A stretch of DNA of 64,000 nucleotides, taken from NCBI RefSeq assembly GCF_009905375.1, contig NC_133647.1:52014506-52078505 (forward strand). Direction: 5' to 3'. Shown piece by piece: positions 9,539 through 21,215 of this stretch. The translations under genes were made by a program, and so were the position numbers. Each line of letters starts with the position of its first letter. Position 1 is the first letter of the stretch. The stretch is from Apium graveolens. Its lineage: Eukaryota > Streptophyta > Magnoliopsida > Apiales > Apiaceae. The notes under the pieces are model-generated. The model made no database searches and had not been told where the DNA came from. It was given only the letters and a program-made list of their open reading frames with translations.

Positions 9539-11133
9539 TGAAAGGAATATGTCCTAAGTCCAATCGTGAATTAGGATTTAGGAATAACTTTTATGTAATC
9601 TGTTTTGATTTCATTGATATTAATAAAGACTTGTTTTGTTTTTATTACGGGCTCTATCTATTTAAGTGTTTAAATAAGATATACCATAGTTTAGAGTAAA
9701 GCTTTTTATGGATTATGATGAGATCATAATAGTGAGACCTAAAAAGATGATAACTCTAAACTTAAATAGTTCCTGGTCATAGGATTACTAATTGGTAATT
9801 AATAATCCGCAAAGATCGGTACATACTATGCTTGCTTCATTATGAAGGATGTCTGTTCTCATAGACATTTGTGTGGTGACACTATAGCTAGTATGTAGGT
9901 GCTTATTATAGAATAAGTTCACTGAACATGACTCGCCCAGCTGAACAACTGATGGAGTTCACTCACGTGTCAGCAGTTGTTCGCTTAGTGATAGTTGTAC
10001 AAGTATCCTTAGACTTGAGGTCATCATAGTCATCTTGTGTACACTGAACTATGTTTTGGTTTAGTTCTTAGTCTCCAGTGACAATTATTAGGGCTCTTCT
10101 GGGTATAGGAATTTGTACACGAAGATAGTGTATGATCAATAAAGGATCTACCCCTTCCAGTGAAGGAAGCGAATGTTCAAGGCTGATCCACTTATGCTAG
10201 TTCAGGAATCTCTGGCCAGAGTGAATGAAATTAGAAAGGAGTTTCTAATTTGCATAGAACTACGCATAGTAAATGGTAAGCAAGTGATTGAATTAGATAG
10301 GCTTGACACGAGATCCATGCCTTGTATTTAATCAGGACATTGTAGGGTAGAAGGAGTTTATTGTACGGTAACTATTCACTGACAGGTTCTTGGTATTCTA
10401 AGCAGTGAATTCATATTATCCGGATAGTCGCGATATGTTGAGAAGCATCACTCACGATGTAGAATAAATGTGATTAATTAATTAATCATATTTAATAAAT
10501 TAGAGAATTTATATAAATAATGATAAAATAGTTTTATTATTATTTATTTCTACTACCGGCCTAATATTGAACCTACAGGGTCACACCATAAAAAGAGAAT
10601 GATTTTATGGTGGAGGAATTAATTAATAATGGCTAATAATTATTTATTTATGAAATAAATAATTAATTGGCAAATTTAATAATTGATTAAATGAGATTTA
10701 ATTGATTATAAATTAATTAAGAAAAGTTCTTAATATTATTAATTAAGGATTTAATTTTTGGAAATTAAATCAAGAGAGAGAATTATTTCTAAAGTGTTTA
10801 GAAAAAGGATTAATAATTAAAAGGTGTTTTAATTATTAATGAGAATAATAAATGGGATAATAATAATATTATTTATGGGAAAATTTCAGCTGAAAATTTT
10901 GCCTATAAATACACTATTATAGACCCTATTTTATTCTAACCCCAGAAACCCAAAAGTTTCAGAAAACCAAATTCTCTCCACCTCCTCCTCCTCCTAAAAG
11001 TCGTTTTCTTGGTGGATACCGGTGGAGTGTTTCACACTTGAGGAGCAACTGCTAAGGATCTCTGATCGTTGTCTCCGAATTATTTTTAAAGGTTAGATTC
11101 GATCCCTCGAATTTTTATTCACGATTTATATGC
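9539..11133 (+). repeat. Left LTR of copia-B1 (normal-orientation part)
   Basis: It matches the right LTR (15351-17009) over its whole length except for the last ~75 bases, which are inverted (next feature). A palindrome around CAGCTG (AAATTTCAGCTGAAAATTT, 10881-10899) lies just upstream of a TATA box CTATAAATA (10903-10911). The transcript would start shortly after. AT-rich palindromes such as TTAATTAATTAA fill 10470-10870. The palindrome and TATA box also occur in the right LTR (TATA 16715-16723) and in both B2 LTRs. Confidence 0.88.
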
Positions 11134-11380
11134 TCTGATACCATTGTTGGATTTTTAACGCAGCGGGGCGTGGCAAAACACTTTTACACATACAAAATCC
11201 AAATAAAAGCACGGAGTTACGAAACTCCTAGAAAATCAAATTTAATATGGACAGTCGGGCTGTAACGCATTACAGGAACGCGTTACAAGCCCTGTAACGC
11301 ATTCCGGTGATGTGTTACACCCCTTTTCAGCCATTAAAGGGTGTAACGCATTCCGCGAATGCGCCACAGGTGTGTAATAT
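11131..11380 (-). other. Inverted LTR-end/PBS block and inverted leader block in copia-B1
   Basis: B1 lies on the plus strand, yet 11132-11208 reads GCTCTGATACCAT then TGTTGGATTTTTAACGC, which is the minus-strand form of the LTR terminus plus PBS. It is flanked by TGC (11131-11133) and GCA (11209-11211). The next ~170 bases also match the plus strand of minus-strand B2 (61294-61440), so they too are inverted relative to B1. The leader segment that separates the two in B2 (about 61467-61887) is missing. Normal orientation resumes near 11381 at the segment before CGAGACGGATC. The PBS of this copy is therefore wrongly oriented. Confidence 0.8.
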
Positions 11381-12570
11381 ACCATTGGATTCGTTTTTCC
11401 GAGACGGATCTAATGGAGCGATCAATTTTAGTTTATATAAAAGTTTTGAACTGTTTATATTTCCATGAAGTGTTTTAAAGCTGTTTTTGATTGCTTTTAA
11501 ATGCTTCATGTGATACATAGAGATGTATAATGCTTAGAAAATGTGCTAGATGATGTAACATGCCTACCTTGATGTTTATTCATGTTGATATATGTGATAT
11601 ATACTTAGTTTATCATGCGATGATAGATTTAGGTGAACTTAAATGAATATAAGGCGTTTGTTAGATAACCTAGCATAGTGAAATTTTTTCATAACCTTAA
11701 GAACAATATTATGAATACAATCATGAGATTCTTGTGTTTGTGAAACACGTAATTGAATATGAATTTTCGATATGAGAGAAAGGATGATTCTGTCAACAAC
11801 AGATTTCTATCTGTAAGAAAGGGTTATTAAGTGACGCCTCTTGACAATGCTCCACCTGATCCGGAAATCATCTGATTATTGATTATTGATTTGAAATATT
11901 TAATTTAAAAGGAAGAATTTCTTTATAATATGATTATGATTGTAACGTAATATAATCCCTCTAAAATTAAATAATATCAAGTAGTAATTGGCCAATGATA
12001 CAACGGGCTTGTGTCGGTCATAGCCTTCCAACATGATAGAAAGTAGTTCTTATTTTTGAATCATTGTCGTTTCGTGCCACAGCCGAGGGCTTTGATTTTG
12101 AAATAAGAAATACTTGTCTATTACATAGAGATGTGTACATTGAATAAGAATCTAAAGGTCGTTACGTGCCACAGCCGTGGGCTTTTGGGGACTGATTTAA
12201 TTGTACGGAATGTTGGGTTAGACTTGACTTAGAATATTGAGTTTGTCGTGCTACAGCCGAGACTCAATTATTCAAGAGGCTAAAGTTTGATTAGGGAATA
12301 ACATGAGATGTAATTGACAAGAGTTGTCTTCCTATTGAACATTACATGGCGGTTCATGCTACAGCCGGGGTCGTGTAATGGAATGTAGGATCCCTATTCC
12401 CACTAGCATTGTGAATGCTTAATTTTTCATGTAGAGGGTTGAATAAATTAGATAAACTAGTGGGAGCCACTTATGAATAAAGACCCGATTCATATAGTGT
12501 TTTAAAATGAAATCGAATATTTGCTAAGTGTTGTTATGTGTTTATCATTTACAGATTTACTTTGTACGTT
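11381..12570 (+). other. copia-B1 untranslated leader with four constant-loop hairpin motifs
   Basis: About 1.2 kb separates the LTR from the gag start. The element CGTGCCACAGCCG, or a variant, occurs at 12073-12085, 12165-12177, 12247-12259 and 12355-12367. Two copies are enclosed by clear 7-bp stems: ATTGAGT/ACTCAAT (12236-12242 and 12262-12268) and CATTACA/TGTAATG (12340-12346 and 12374-12380). A 4-bp AAAG/CTTT stem surrounds the second. The same motifs and stems recur in B2 (60260-60575). A packaging, dimerisation or translation role is possible but unproven. No ORF of note is present. Confidence 0.75.
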
Positions 12571-13527
12571 ATGTCTTCTGCACTATCACTCAGGAGCATA
12601 CTAGATGCTCACAAATTGACTGGTCCTAATTATGCTGACTGGCTTCGAAACTTGAGAATTGTTCTCAGGATTGAGAAGCTGGAATACGTGATTGACTCAC
12701 CTAAGCCTACTGAACCTGCTAGTGATGCACATAATGATGAACACGTTGTGTATCGTAAGTGGATGGATGATGCAAATGCTGCTCAATGCATCATGCTAGC
12801 TTCCATGAATATTGAGCTACAGAAGTAACATGAGCATATTGATGCTCACACTATCCTCATGCATCTACAAGAGTTGTATGATCTAGCGGGGAGGACAGCT
12901 CGATATGAGATATCGAAGGAGTTGTTCGGTTGTAAGATGTCTGAGGGATCATCTGTGAATGACCATGTACTTAAGATGATCAATTTGATTGAACGTCTTG
13001 GACAACTTGGTTTTGCCATGGATGGGGAGCTGAGCCAAGACTTGGTCTTGCAATCGCTTCCGAGTTCGTTCTCGCAGTTTGTTGTGAACTTTCACATGAA
13101 TAAGTTGGATGTCAGCCTGCCTGAACTCCACAACATGTTGAAGAATGCGGAATCGAATTTTTCCCCTAAGAAGAGTTCCGTTCATCTAATTGGTGAAGGT
13201 TCCAATCCTAAGAAAAGGAAGAGGAACTCTTCCAAGAAGAAGAAAGTGGGTGAGAAAATGCCGGTTCCACCAAAAGCTGAAGACCCCAAGAGCAAAATTG
13301 TTTGCTTTCACTGTAACAAGGTGGGGCACTGGAAGAGGAACTACAAGGTTTACCTTGCAGAATTGAAGAAGAAGGGTAGTGAGACTACCGCTTCTGATTC
13401 AGGTATATTCATGATAGAAGTGAATATGTCATTTCTACTTGGGTATTCGATACCGCCTGTGGTTCTCATATCTGCAATTTGTTGCAGGGACCAAGGAGAA
13501 GTAGGACTCTTGAGGAAGAGGAGGTGA
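12571..13527 (+). pseudogene. gag: Gag of copia-B1
   Basis: The likely start is the ATG at 12571 (MSSALSLRSILDAHKLTG) rather than the in-frame ATG at 12538, because homology to gag of the UBN2/DUF4219 type starts at ALSLRSIL. The core includes NYADWLRNLRIVLRIEKLEY, YRKWMDDANAAQCIMLASM, ELYDLAGRTARYEISKELF and LIERLGQLGF, then a lysine-rich tail and a knuckle CFHCNKVGHWKRNY in which the last Cys is replaced by Tyr. A TAA at 12826-12828 (from CAA) interrupts it, and the same stop is in B2. The 3' end shifts frame before the protease. Confidence 0.88.
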
Positions 13528-15335
13528 TTCTACTGATGGGAAATAGAGCAAGAGTTGCTGCTGAAGATGTAGAATCATTTCATTTACATATGCCTACGGG
13601 CAAGACTATTGTTTGAAATAATTGGTTCTTTTGTTCCCTCAATTGTGAGGAATATTATTCCCATGTTAGACTTGGCTGGATTTTCATTTATTATTGAGAA
13701 TAATGAATGTTCTATTCTTAGAGATAATATTCTTTATGGACGTGGTGCTTTAAATAATGGTCTGTATGTATGTGACATAATTTATTTCAGATTGAACAAA
13801 CTAATAAAAGAAAAGGGATGATGAAAATCTCACTTTATAGTGGCATTGCAGTCTCCATTTAGTGGACATGGAGAGAGGGCTGCAGATTTGCTAGGAATGG
13901 TACACACAGATGTATGTGGACCAATGTCTACACAAGCCATGGGTGGATTTTCATACTTCATTACTTTCATAGATGATAGATCTGGATTCGGATATATGTT
14001 TGATGAAACACAAGTCTGAGGCCTTTGAAAAGTTCAAAGAATATAAGTATGAAGTGGAGAAACAACCAAACATAGTATTATAACTCTTCGATCAGATCGA
14101 GGTGGTGAATACTTTAATGGAGTGTTTCTAGATTATCTCAAAGTAAATGGTATAGTCTCCCAGTAGACTCCTCCAGATTGGTATCTGAAAGGAGAAATCG
14201 AACTTTGTTAGACATAGTTCGGTCCATGATGAGCTATGCAAATCTTCCAGTATTCCTATGGGGTTATGCATTGGAAACCTCAGCATATTTACTGAATAAG
14301 GTGCTTTCCAAAATCTGTTCCTCAAACTTCGTATGAGATATGGAAAGAAAGAAAACCGAGTCTTAAACACGTTAAGATTTGGGGATGTCCAGCTTATGTC
14401 AAGTAAGTTGACCCAGATAAGCTGGAATATCGATCCGTAAAATGTAGTTTTGTGGGATATCCTAAAGAGACTTTAGGGTATTACTTTTGCACCGATCATC
14501 GGGTGTTTGTCTCCAGACATACTACCTTCTTGGAAAAGGAGTTTATCCTTGAAGGAAACAGTGGGAGCAAAATTGGACTTGATGAAGTTCAAGAAGCACA
14601 AACTACTACGGATCAAGTGGAAACACCTGTTCTGACTGAACAACCTTTTGTGGAACAGCCCATTCATAGGTCAGGGAGAGTGTCTCACCAACCTGAGAGA
14701 TAATATGGCCTTGTCATTGAGAATGACAATGAGTTGTCAATCATTTGATGATGACGACCCTGTGACCTATAATGAGGCTATGAGTAGTGTTGACTCAGAG
14801 AAATGGCATAGTGTCATGAAATCCAGAATGGAATCTATATATACGGTATACAAAAGATAGATTATAGCAGATGGCCAGGTGGAGACCTATAAGCCCAGGC
14901 TTGTGGCAAAAGAATTCAAACAAAGGCAATGGATTGACTTTGATGAAGCCTTTTACCTGTAGCCATGTTATAATCAGTTCGGATTTTGCTTGCGAATGCT
15001 GCTTACTACGACTATGAGATCTGGTAAATAGCCAGATGGTTTTCTTTCCAAGGGAAATGAAAACCTAGTGTGTAAGCTGCTGCGAACCATATGTGGTTTA
15101 AAGCAAGCTTCTCGTAGATGGAACATCCGTTTTGATCAAAGAGTTTGATTTTATCAAAAACGTGGATGAACCATGCGTCTACAAAAGGGTTAGTGGGAGC
15201 GCGATAACATTTCTTGTATTGTATTGAAATAGAGTTGACATACATAACAACATAGCAGACCCACTCACAAAGCTACTTTATGAAAGTCACTTTGATCGTC
15301 AAGATGGGTATTAGATACCAAAGTGATTGGCTTTA
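13425..15335 (+). pseudogene. pol: Degenerate pol of copia-B1: protease, integrase, N-terminal RT only
   Basis: Read across frames: protease active site DTACGSHIC (about 13450), LEEEEVILLMGN, YGRGALNNGLYVCD, integrase pieces VHTDVCGPM, ITFIDDRS, LRSDRGGEYF and a YEIWKERKPSLKHVKIWGCP segment, SFVGYPKET, then RT N-terminal YNEAMSSVDSEKWHSVMKS and KPRLVAKEFKQ. After about 15000 only scraps follow: a KQASRRWN-like trace near 15100, a jump to VSGSAI near 15190, then the extreme pol tail (IADPLTKLLYESHFDR, near 15255-15300). The YVDD centre and RNase H are absent. B2 has the same gap and the same TAA after CPAYVK (near 14405). Confidence 0.88.
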
Positions 15336-15339
15336 GTAC

Positions 15340-15350
15340 AAGTGGGAGAT
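15340..15350 (+). other. Polypurine tract of copia-B1
   Basis: AAGTGGGAGAT directly precedes the right LTR (TGAAAGG at 15351), as expected for the plus-strand primer. B2 has the same tract on the minus strand at 57281-57291. Confidence 0.85.
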
Positions 15351-17009
15351 TGAAAGGAATCTGTCCTAAGTCCAATCGTGAATTATGATTTAGGAATAAC
15401 TTTTATGTAATTTGTTTTGATTTCATTGATATTAATAAAGACTTATTTTGTTTTTATTACGGGCTCTATCTATTTAAGTGTTTAAATAAGATATACCATA
15501 GTTTAGAGTAAAGCTTTTTATGGATTATGATGAGATCATAATAGTGAGACCTAAAAAGATGATAACTCTAAACTTAAATAGTTCCTAGTCATAGGATTAC
15601 TAACTGGTAATTAATAATTCGCAAAGATTGGTACATACAATGCTTGCTTCATTATGAAGTATGTCTGTTCTCGTAGACATTTGTGTGGTGACACTATAGC
15701 TAGTATGTAGGTGCTTATTATAGAATAAGTTCACTGAACATGACTCGCCCAGCTGAACAACTGATGGAGCTCACTCACGTGTCAGCAATTGTTCGCTTAG
15801 TGATAGTTGTACAAGTATCCTTAGACATGAGGTCATCATAGTCATCTTGTGTACACTGAACTATGCTTTGGTTTAGTTCTTAGTCTCCAGGGACAATTAT
15901 TAGGGCTCTTCTGGGTATAGAAATTTGTACACGAAGATAGTGTATGATCAATAAAGGATCTACCCCTTCCAATGAAGGAAGCGAATGTTCAAGGCTGATC
16001 CACTTATGCTAGTTCAGGAATCTCTGGCCAGAGTGAATGAAATTAGAAAGGAGTTTCTAATTTGCATAGAACTACGCATAGTAAATGGTAAGCAAGTGAT
16101 TGAATTAGATAGGCTTGACACGAGATCCATGCCTTGTATTTAATCGGGACATTGTAGGGTAGAAGGAGTTTATTGTACGGTAACTATTCACTGACAGGTT
16201 CTTGGTATTCTAAGCAGTGAATTCATATTATCCGGATAGTCCCGATATGTTGAGAAGCATCACTCACGATGTAGAATAAATGTGATTAATTAATTAATCA
16301 TATTTAATAAATTAGAGAATTTATATAAATAATGATAAAATAGTTTTATTATTATTTATTTGTACTACCGGCTTAATATTGAACCTACAGGGTCACACCA
16401 TAAAAAGAGAATGATTTTATGGTGGAGGAATTAATTAATAATGGCTAATAATTATTTATTTGTGAAATAAATAATTAATTGGCAAATTTAATAATTGATT
16501 AAATGAGATTTAATTGATTATAAATTAATTAAGAAAAGTTCTTAATATTATTAATTAAGGATTTAATTTTTGGAAATTAAATCAAGAGAGAGAATTATTT
16601 CTAAAGTGTTTAGAAAAAGGATTAATAATTAAAAGGTGTTTTAATTATTAATGAGAATAATAAATGGGATAATAATATTATTATTTATGGAAAAATTTCA
16701 GCTGAAAATTTTGCCTATAAATACACTATTATAGACCCTATTTTATTCTAACCCCAGAAACCCAAAAGTTTCAGAAAACCAAATTCTCTCCACCTCCTCC
16801 TCCTCCTAAAAGTCGTTTTCTTGGTGGATACCGGTGGAGTGCTTCACACTTGAGGAGCAACTGCTAAGGATCTCTGATCGTTGTCTCCGAATTATTTTTA
16901 AAGGTTAGATTCGATCCCTCGAATTTTTATTCACGATTTATATGCTTTTATTTGGATTTTGTATGTGTAAAAGTGTTTTGCCACGCCCCGCTGCGTTAAA
17001 AATCCAACA
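15351..17009 (+). repeat. Right LTR of copia-B1 (1659 bp)
   Basis: It begins TGAAAGGAATC and ends AAAATCCAACA. It contains the CAGCTG palindrome and the TATA box CTATAAATA (16715-16723), and a CT-rich leader follows. The intact terminus here shows what the left LTR end should look like and so reveals the inversion at 11131. The target duplication AAAGC follows at 17010-17014. Confidence 0.92.
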
Positions 17010-18255
17010 AAAGCCGACATTCATCGCAATTCAATAGCAGAAATCATATCAGAAAAGCAAAATAAAATCATGGAACAAGATATATGGTATCATGGTATCA
17101 TTATTCAAATCAAAACTTTTTAACCAAATCATTGCTGAAAATTATTTTATGACGCTACGGATTACTGCCGGTCGAACCTCGATGGGTTATAAACAATATT
17201 GATGGGATCCCGAGGCAGATTTTAAGCCTCAAATAATAAGTGTGGAAAGGACATGCGTCTTAGTCCAGATCCGTTATTCTCAAGAAAACATTTTTCCCCT
17301 TTGGCAATTCTCAAGAAAACATTTTGCATTTTTATAAGAATTAGATGCCAGAAAGAATAACATTTCAAAAGTTCTTAAGGAATGAAAGAATCATATCAAT
17401 CTTTAAGGGATTCCAAACAATAAGACTACGATCAACAATTAGAGGATTAGGATTATGATATTCTTATCAAAAGAAGAACTATCCTCATACTAGAGGGGTC
17501 ATCAAGGATGAATATCAATAATTCAACAACTAAGGAAGAAGTATTAAAAAAGAGTTATAACGATAATCAACAAAGGTAGGGGTGTCTGATATCAACTGTA
17601 GTACATGCGTACATCCAGTTACAAAGTTTGGATATGGAAATAAAGGATAGTTATCAAATAAATGTAGTTCAAGGAATTCAAATTATAAGAAATGGTCAAT
17701 ATTGGGAGTTATTGAAGCAATATTAGAAATAAAGTTCGAGGTATTTAAGAGAATTATTCATCAAGGCAAAGGTATTCAAGGTAATTAGTCAACAAGGCAA
17801 AGGTATTCAAGTTAATGAAGAATTCAGGTTACTCAAGACATTTCGCAAGGGAATTCTTAAAGGTTCTCTTAGGGTTTACGAGATCATAGGGTGTTAAAGG
17901 AAATAGGCAATGTAATCGGGTATGAATCAATCAAGTGGTTGTAAACGGTCGAACAAGATTCAATAATAAGTTATCACAAGAATCAATATTAGGGTTTCTC
18001 AGAAATCAAATAACGAGTTTATCATAAGTATAAAAAGAATCATTACTTTATCATGGCATTAGCAATATCAATTCATAAGACAAGGCATAATTACTTGCCT
18101 TAAATCGCTTTCCTACTTTACTGAAATTGAAACTGAACTACTGATGCTGAACTACTGCCACCTAAGTTTCTTTTCCCTTTTCTAGCCTGAACGGCTCCAC
18201 TATTTGAATCTACAATCCTGAATGCCTTCACTATCTGAATCTACAGTCCAAAATA
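17010..18255 (-). repeat. gypsy-A LTR, piece 2
   Basis: Continuation of the gypsy-A LTR between copia-B1 and the CACTA element. It is AT-rich with no open frame of interest. A short direct repeat of ATTCAAGG and TCAAGGCAAAGGTATTCAAG type is visible near 17740-17830. It ends with ATA (18253-18255), the CACTA target duplication. Confidence 0.65.
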
Positions 18256-18276
18256 CACTACACCATAGATGGCCTA
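18256..18276 (+). repeat. Left terminal inverted repeat of CACTA element
   Basis: It starts CACTACACCATAGATGGCC and pairs with the right end at 23243-23263, differing at one base in the first 20 or so (ACACC versus ACGCC). ATA precedes it. Confidence 0.9.
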
Positions 18277-18279
18277 CAG

Positions 18280-18500
18280 CAACACCCAAAAAATGTTACA
18301 ACAGGCCAAAATAATGGTACCATAGCCACCCAAAGGACCTAAGGTAACATAAAATTTAAGTTGCTTTTTTTCGAGTTACCTTTGGCCCCTAAAGTAACAT
18401 TTCCTTTGCCCTGGTGTAACATGGACTTTTGTGTTACAATTGACATCAAAGGTAAAATCAATGTATGTCTATAGTATCACACTATGTATGTTACCTTTGC
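18280..18500. repeat. Left subterminal repeats of CACTA element
   Basis: Repeated short units GTTACCTTTG, GGTAACAT and TGTTACA occur in both orientations, for example near 18348, 18377, 18400, 18416 and 18490. The right subterminal region (23050-23215) has the same units. In CACTA elements such clusters bind the transposase; that role is inferred here. Confidence 0.7.
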
Positions 18501-20861
18501 ACTTTGAATTTGCAAAAAAAATGGGGTCCACTTGTAGGGCCCTTATTGGGACCCACAGGTGGGCCCCATTTTTTTATAATGATTAGTATTATATTAATTT
18601 GATAGGGTTTGTTTGTAAATTCAACAAATATACAATTAACATGTTTTTCATATGTAAAAAGCAACACTACTTGAAATTCTGCTATTTGAAATCGAATAAT
18701 CCCGAAATATCATTACATACCACAAAATGTATTACATCCAAACCAACTCAAACAATCAAACCATCACATGTCTAAAACTACGATAACAATTATTTTAACA
18801 AAAAAAATTAGTTCAGGTTCTTTAATAAACATTATATAAAAAAAGATAAACTTAATAAAATGGTAACACTAGAAACTCTTCACATTCTCCTCAACTTCAG
18901 ACGCATGTGTTTGGTCCACTTTTTGTTAAGTGTCCTCCTTTACCGGCATGTCCCTAACTGTAGGATACCCCAAAAATAACAATGCACAAATTAGTTAGAC
19001 AATACTTCTGATAAACCATGATAGACAAAAAAAAGTCATTAAGAACTTCTGATAGAATCTTTAAACAATAACCGTGCAATGGGTCTTTTAGTCAGTAATT
19101 CAAAAACTAGTTTCCATGAAGTACTATACAACAATCCTAAATATGCACAATGGCATTACACACAACCAAATCAGTTTCCGGAAATTTCATGAACATTTAC
19201 AACTCATCTGATTCATGAATTATTCTAGTATAGTATTTCTTAATATTACAAGTTCAAGTCAAAGATGGATAAATTTAGTGCAATTACAACTCTTGCTAAA
19301 GTTGAAAATATCAAAAGCAGAGTCTACCCATTTAAGTTACAATTTACAACTAATTACTTCTAACAACAAAGGTCAACACCGTCGTAAGATCATTGAAAAC
19401 CCGAAATTAGAGTCAACTTATACACAACTTAAAATCAAATATATATAAATTAATAAATGAATAATATGTTATCTACTACCTTAACTTCTACATAAATTCC
19501 CGGAAATGACAAGCAGCCCTCGTCAAACAAAACCATTTTGTGCTGTTGATAGTGATTCTGATTGCCCGAACAAAGTCTCTTGTGTTGTTGACAAAATCAT
19601 GGTTACAACAAAGATTGTACAAGCACAAATAACAAGAAATGATACGCAACCATTAAATCACAATTACTTCTGGAGTTCTAAAATCATAAAAAAGAGCTAA
19701 AATCGAATACCGTCAATCCAAATGAAAAAACATAAAATGACAGTATATTTGACATACTGTCACATGTTGGAGGCTCTAGCTTAGCTTCTTATTGGCATCA
19801 AACAAAAAGTTTTCCAGGCATACATTTATGTTAGGAAAAAATATCATTTTAACCTGCAGACTGTTAATAGCTGACAGTACCAAGACCAATTTTTCATATA
19901 GATTAAAGATGACGAGAACCTTAGCAGAATGGATACCACTATATTTATTAATGAGTATATATGTGAACACAAATCAGTCAGGGAACATAGAGTAAAAACA
20001 TTCATACAAGATGCTATAAAATTGACTGCTCAATTTCAATAAAATTAACAGTATCTCCTTGTAGATTAGTTCATCTTCTCCACATTCTTGTATCTGCATT
20101 CAATTATTCAAATAGATAGTTATAAAATTGTCCATAGTCCTGATGTCAGGTATATATGTTAATCAACAAATAGTCTTCAAATAAATGTACCTAAACGTCA
20201 GGTGTACCTCCTTGAAATCAATGTAACTGTTGCAGGTAAACGTTTAAGCTTCAGCTTACCAGTCTGGAAACTTAGATTAGGTCAAGTAAAACACCATTAT
20301 ATTAGGTTAAGAGAGCGTAACTATTAATCTGATTTATCTACACATTATCAAGCGCACACACAACTATAAAATTATTAAAGATATTCCCTTGTAGTAGAGG
20401 CATAATGAACCCATCAAGCTGCAATAAAAAGGCATGATACATTAAGAAAGAGCTGAAGTTTACAAGTCAACCTGGGAAATTAGTAGAGCTCTGTTTAGAT
20501 GATTTAAAATGCATTACAAAACTCTTGCATGATACTTTTCTACAAACAAAAAGAATATCTAACCTTATTTTCAATAAGCTCCTCTATAATGTATCTGTTC
20601 CAAAAATATTGTGGGTCAGACTGAAACACACATATGGACCCCAAATTAGAAGCCTGTTTGAATATATGATTAAAGTGCTAGCCTCGTAAGAGAATAGATG
20701 TTTAAAAAATACTCCAAAGAATGGGAAACTCAATATGCAAATTACGACCAATGAGAAATCAATAAACCAAGGAACCTCTACACTACGCCATAGATGTAGA
20801 GGTTCATTCGAGAAGTTCTGTGTGCATTTTTCTTAACTTTCCTTGTTATGTCACCTGATAT

Positions 20862-21215
20862 TTACCTAATACATATATCCCTGAGGATCCTCCAATTGAA
20901 TGAAGTGAAGATCATGGTGGTTTTCCTGCTCTTAGAGGAGAAAGGCTGAATTGATGAACTGAACAAAGAAAAAGTAATATTAAAAGATTGTAATAACATT
21001 GCAAATAACCATGCAGAACTGTTCAACATATCATACCCGTAAATCTGTAGAGGTGTTGCAGGAAGAGCAAAACTCTTTTTCTGCTCTGCATCATTCTGGA
21101 CCGTATTTAGCAATAAGCTTCTATTTACAGCTCTCTTTTCCTTTCCAGCTTCTCCTTCTTCTAGTTCAACTTCTGTTTCTATTAAAGTAAAGCCTATGTC
21201 AGAACTCAGATACAA
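20862..21215 (-). other. Exon-like islands inside CACTA element
   Basis: A minus-strand open stretch encodes an acidic and basic segment (TEVELEEGEAGKEKRAVNRS then NDAEQKKSFALPATPLQ) with a GT dinucleotide after it near 21040. A second island (20870-20965) is preceded by a TTTGTTCAG acceptor-like site. A further tiny island at 21813-21848 has consensus-like splice sites and reads GKLLAGAGHDKN, reminiscent of a WD40 repeat. I cannot assign a gene. They could be fragments of a captured host gene or chance open frames. Confidence 0.3.

Larger units (their letters stand above)
9539..17009 (+). mobile_element. copia-B1: non-autonomous Ty1/copia element, nearly full length
   Basis: It starts TGAAAGGAAT and ends AATCCAACA, with AAAGC duplicated at 9534-9538 and 17010-17014. 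The order is LTR, leader, gag, protease, integrase, truncated RT and right LTR. It lacks the catalytic half of RT and all of RNase H. Copia-B2 (55603-63427, minus strand) shares the same internal deletion, the same gag stop and the same pol lesions. The LTR copies are near-identical apart from an inversion at the inner end of the left LTR. The lineage within Ty1/copia is not assigned. Confidence 0.93.

Noticed and set aside
11261..11375. Telomere-like or satellite origin of the GTAACGCATTCC palindromes
   Set aside because: They occur in both copia-B leaders at the equivalent position and nowhere else seen, so they belong to the element.
12061..12385. Regularly spaced repeats resembling a CRISPR array
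   Set aside because: Repeats are short, spacing is uneven, flanks form stems, and the setting is a plant retrotransposon leader.
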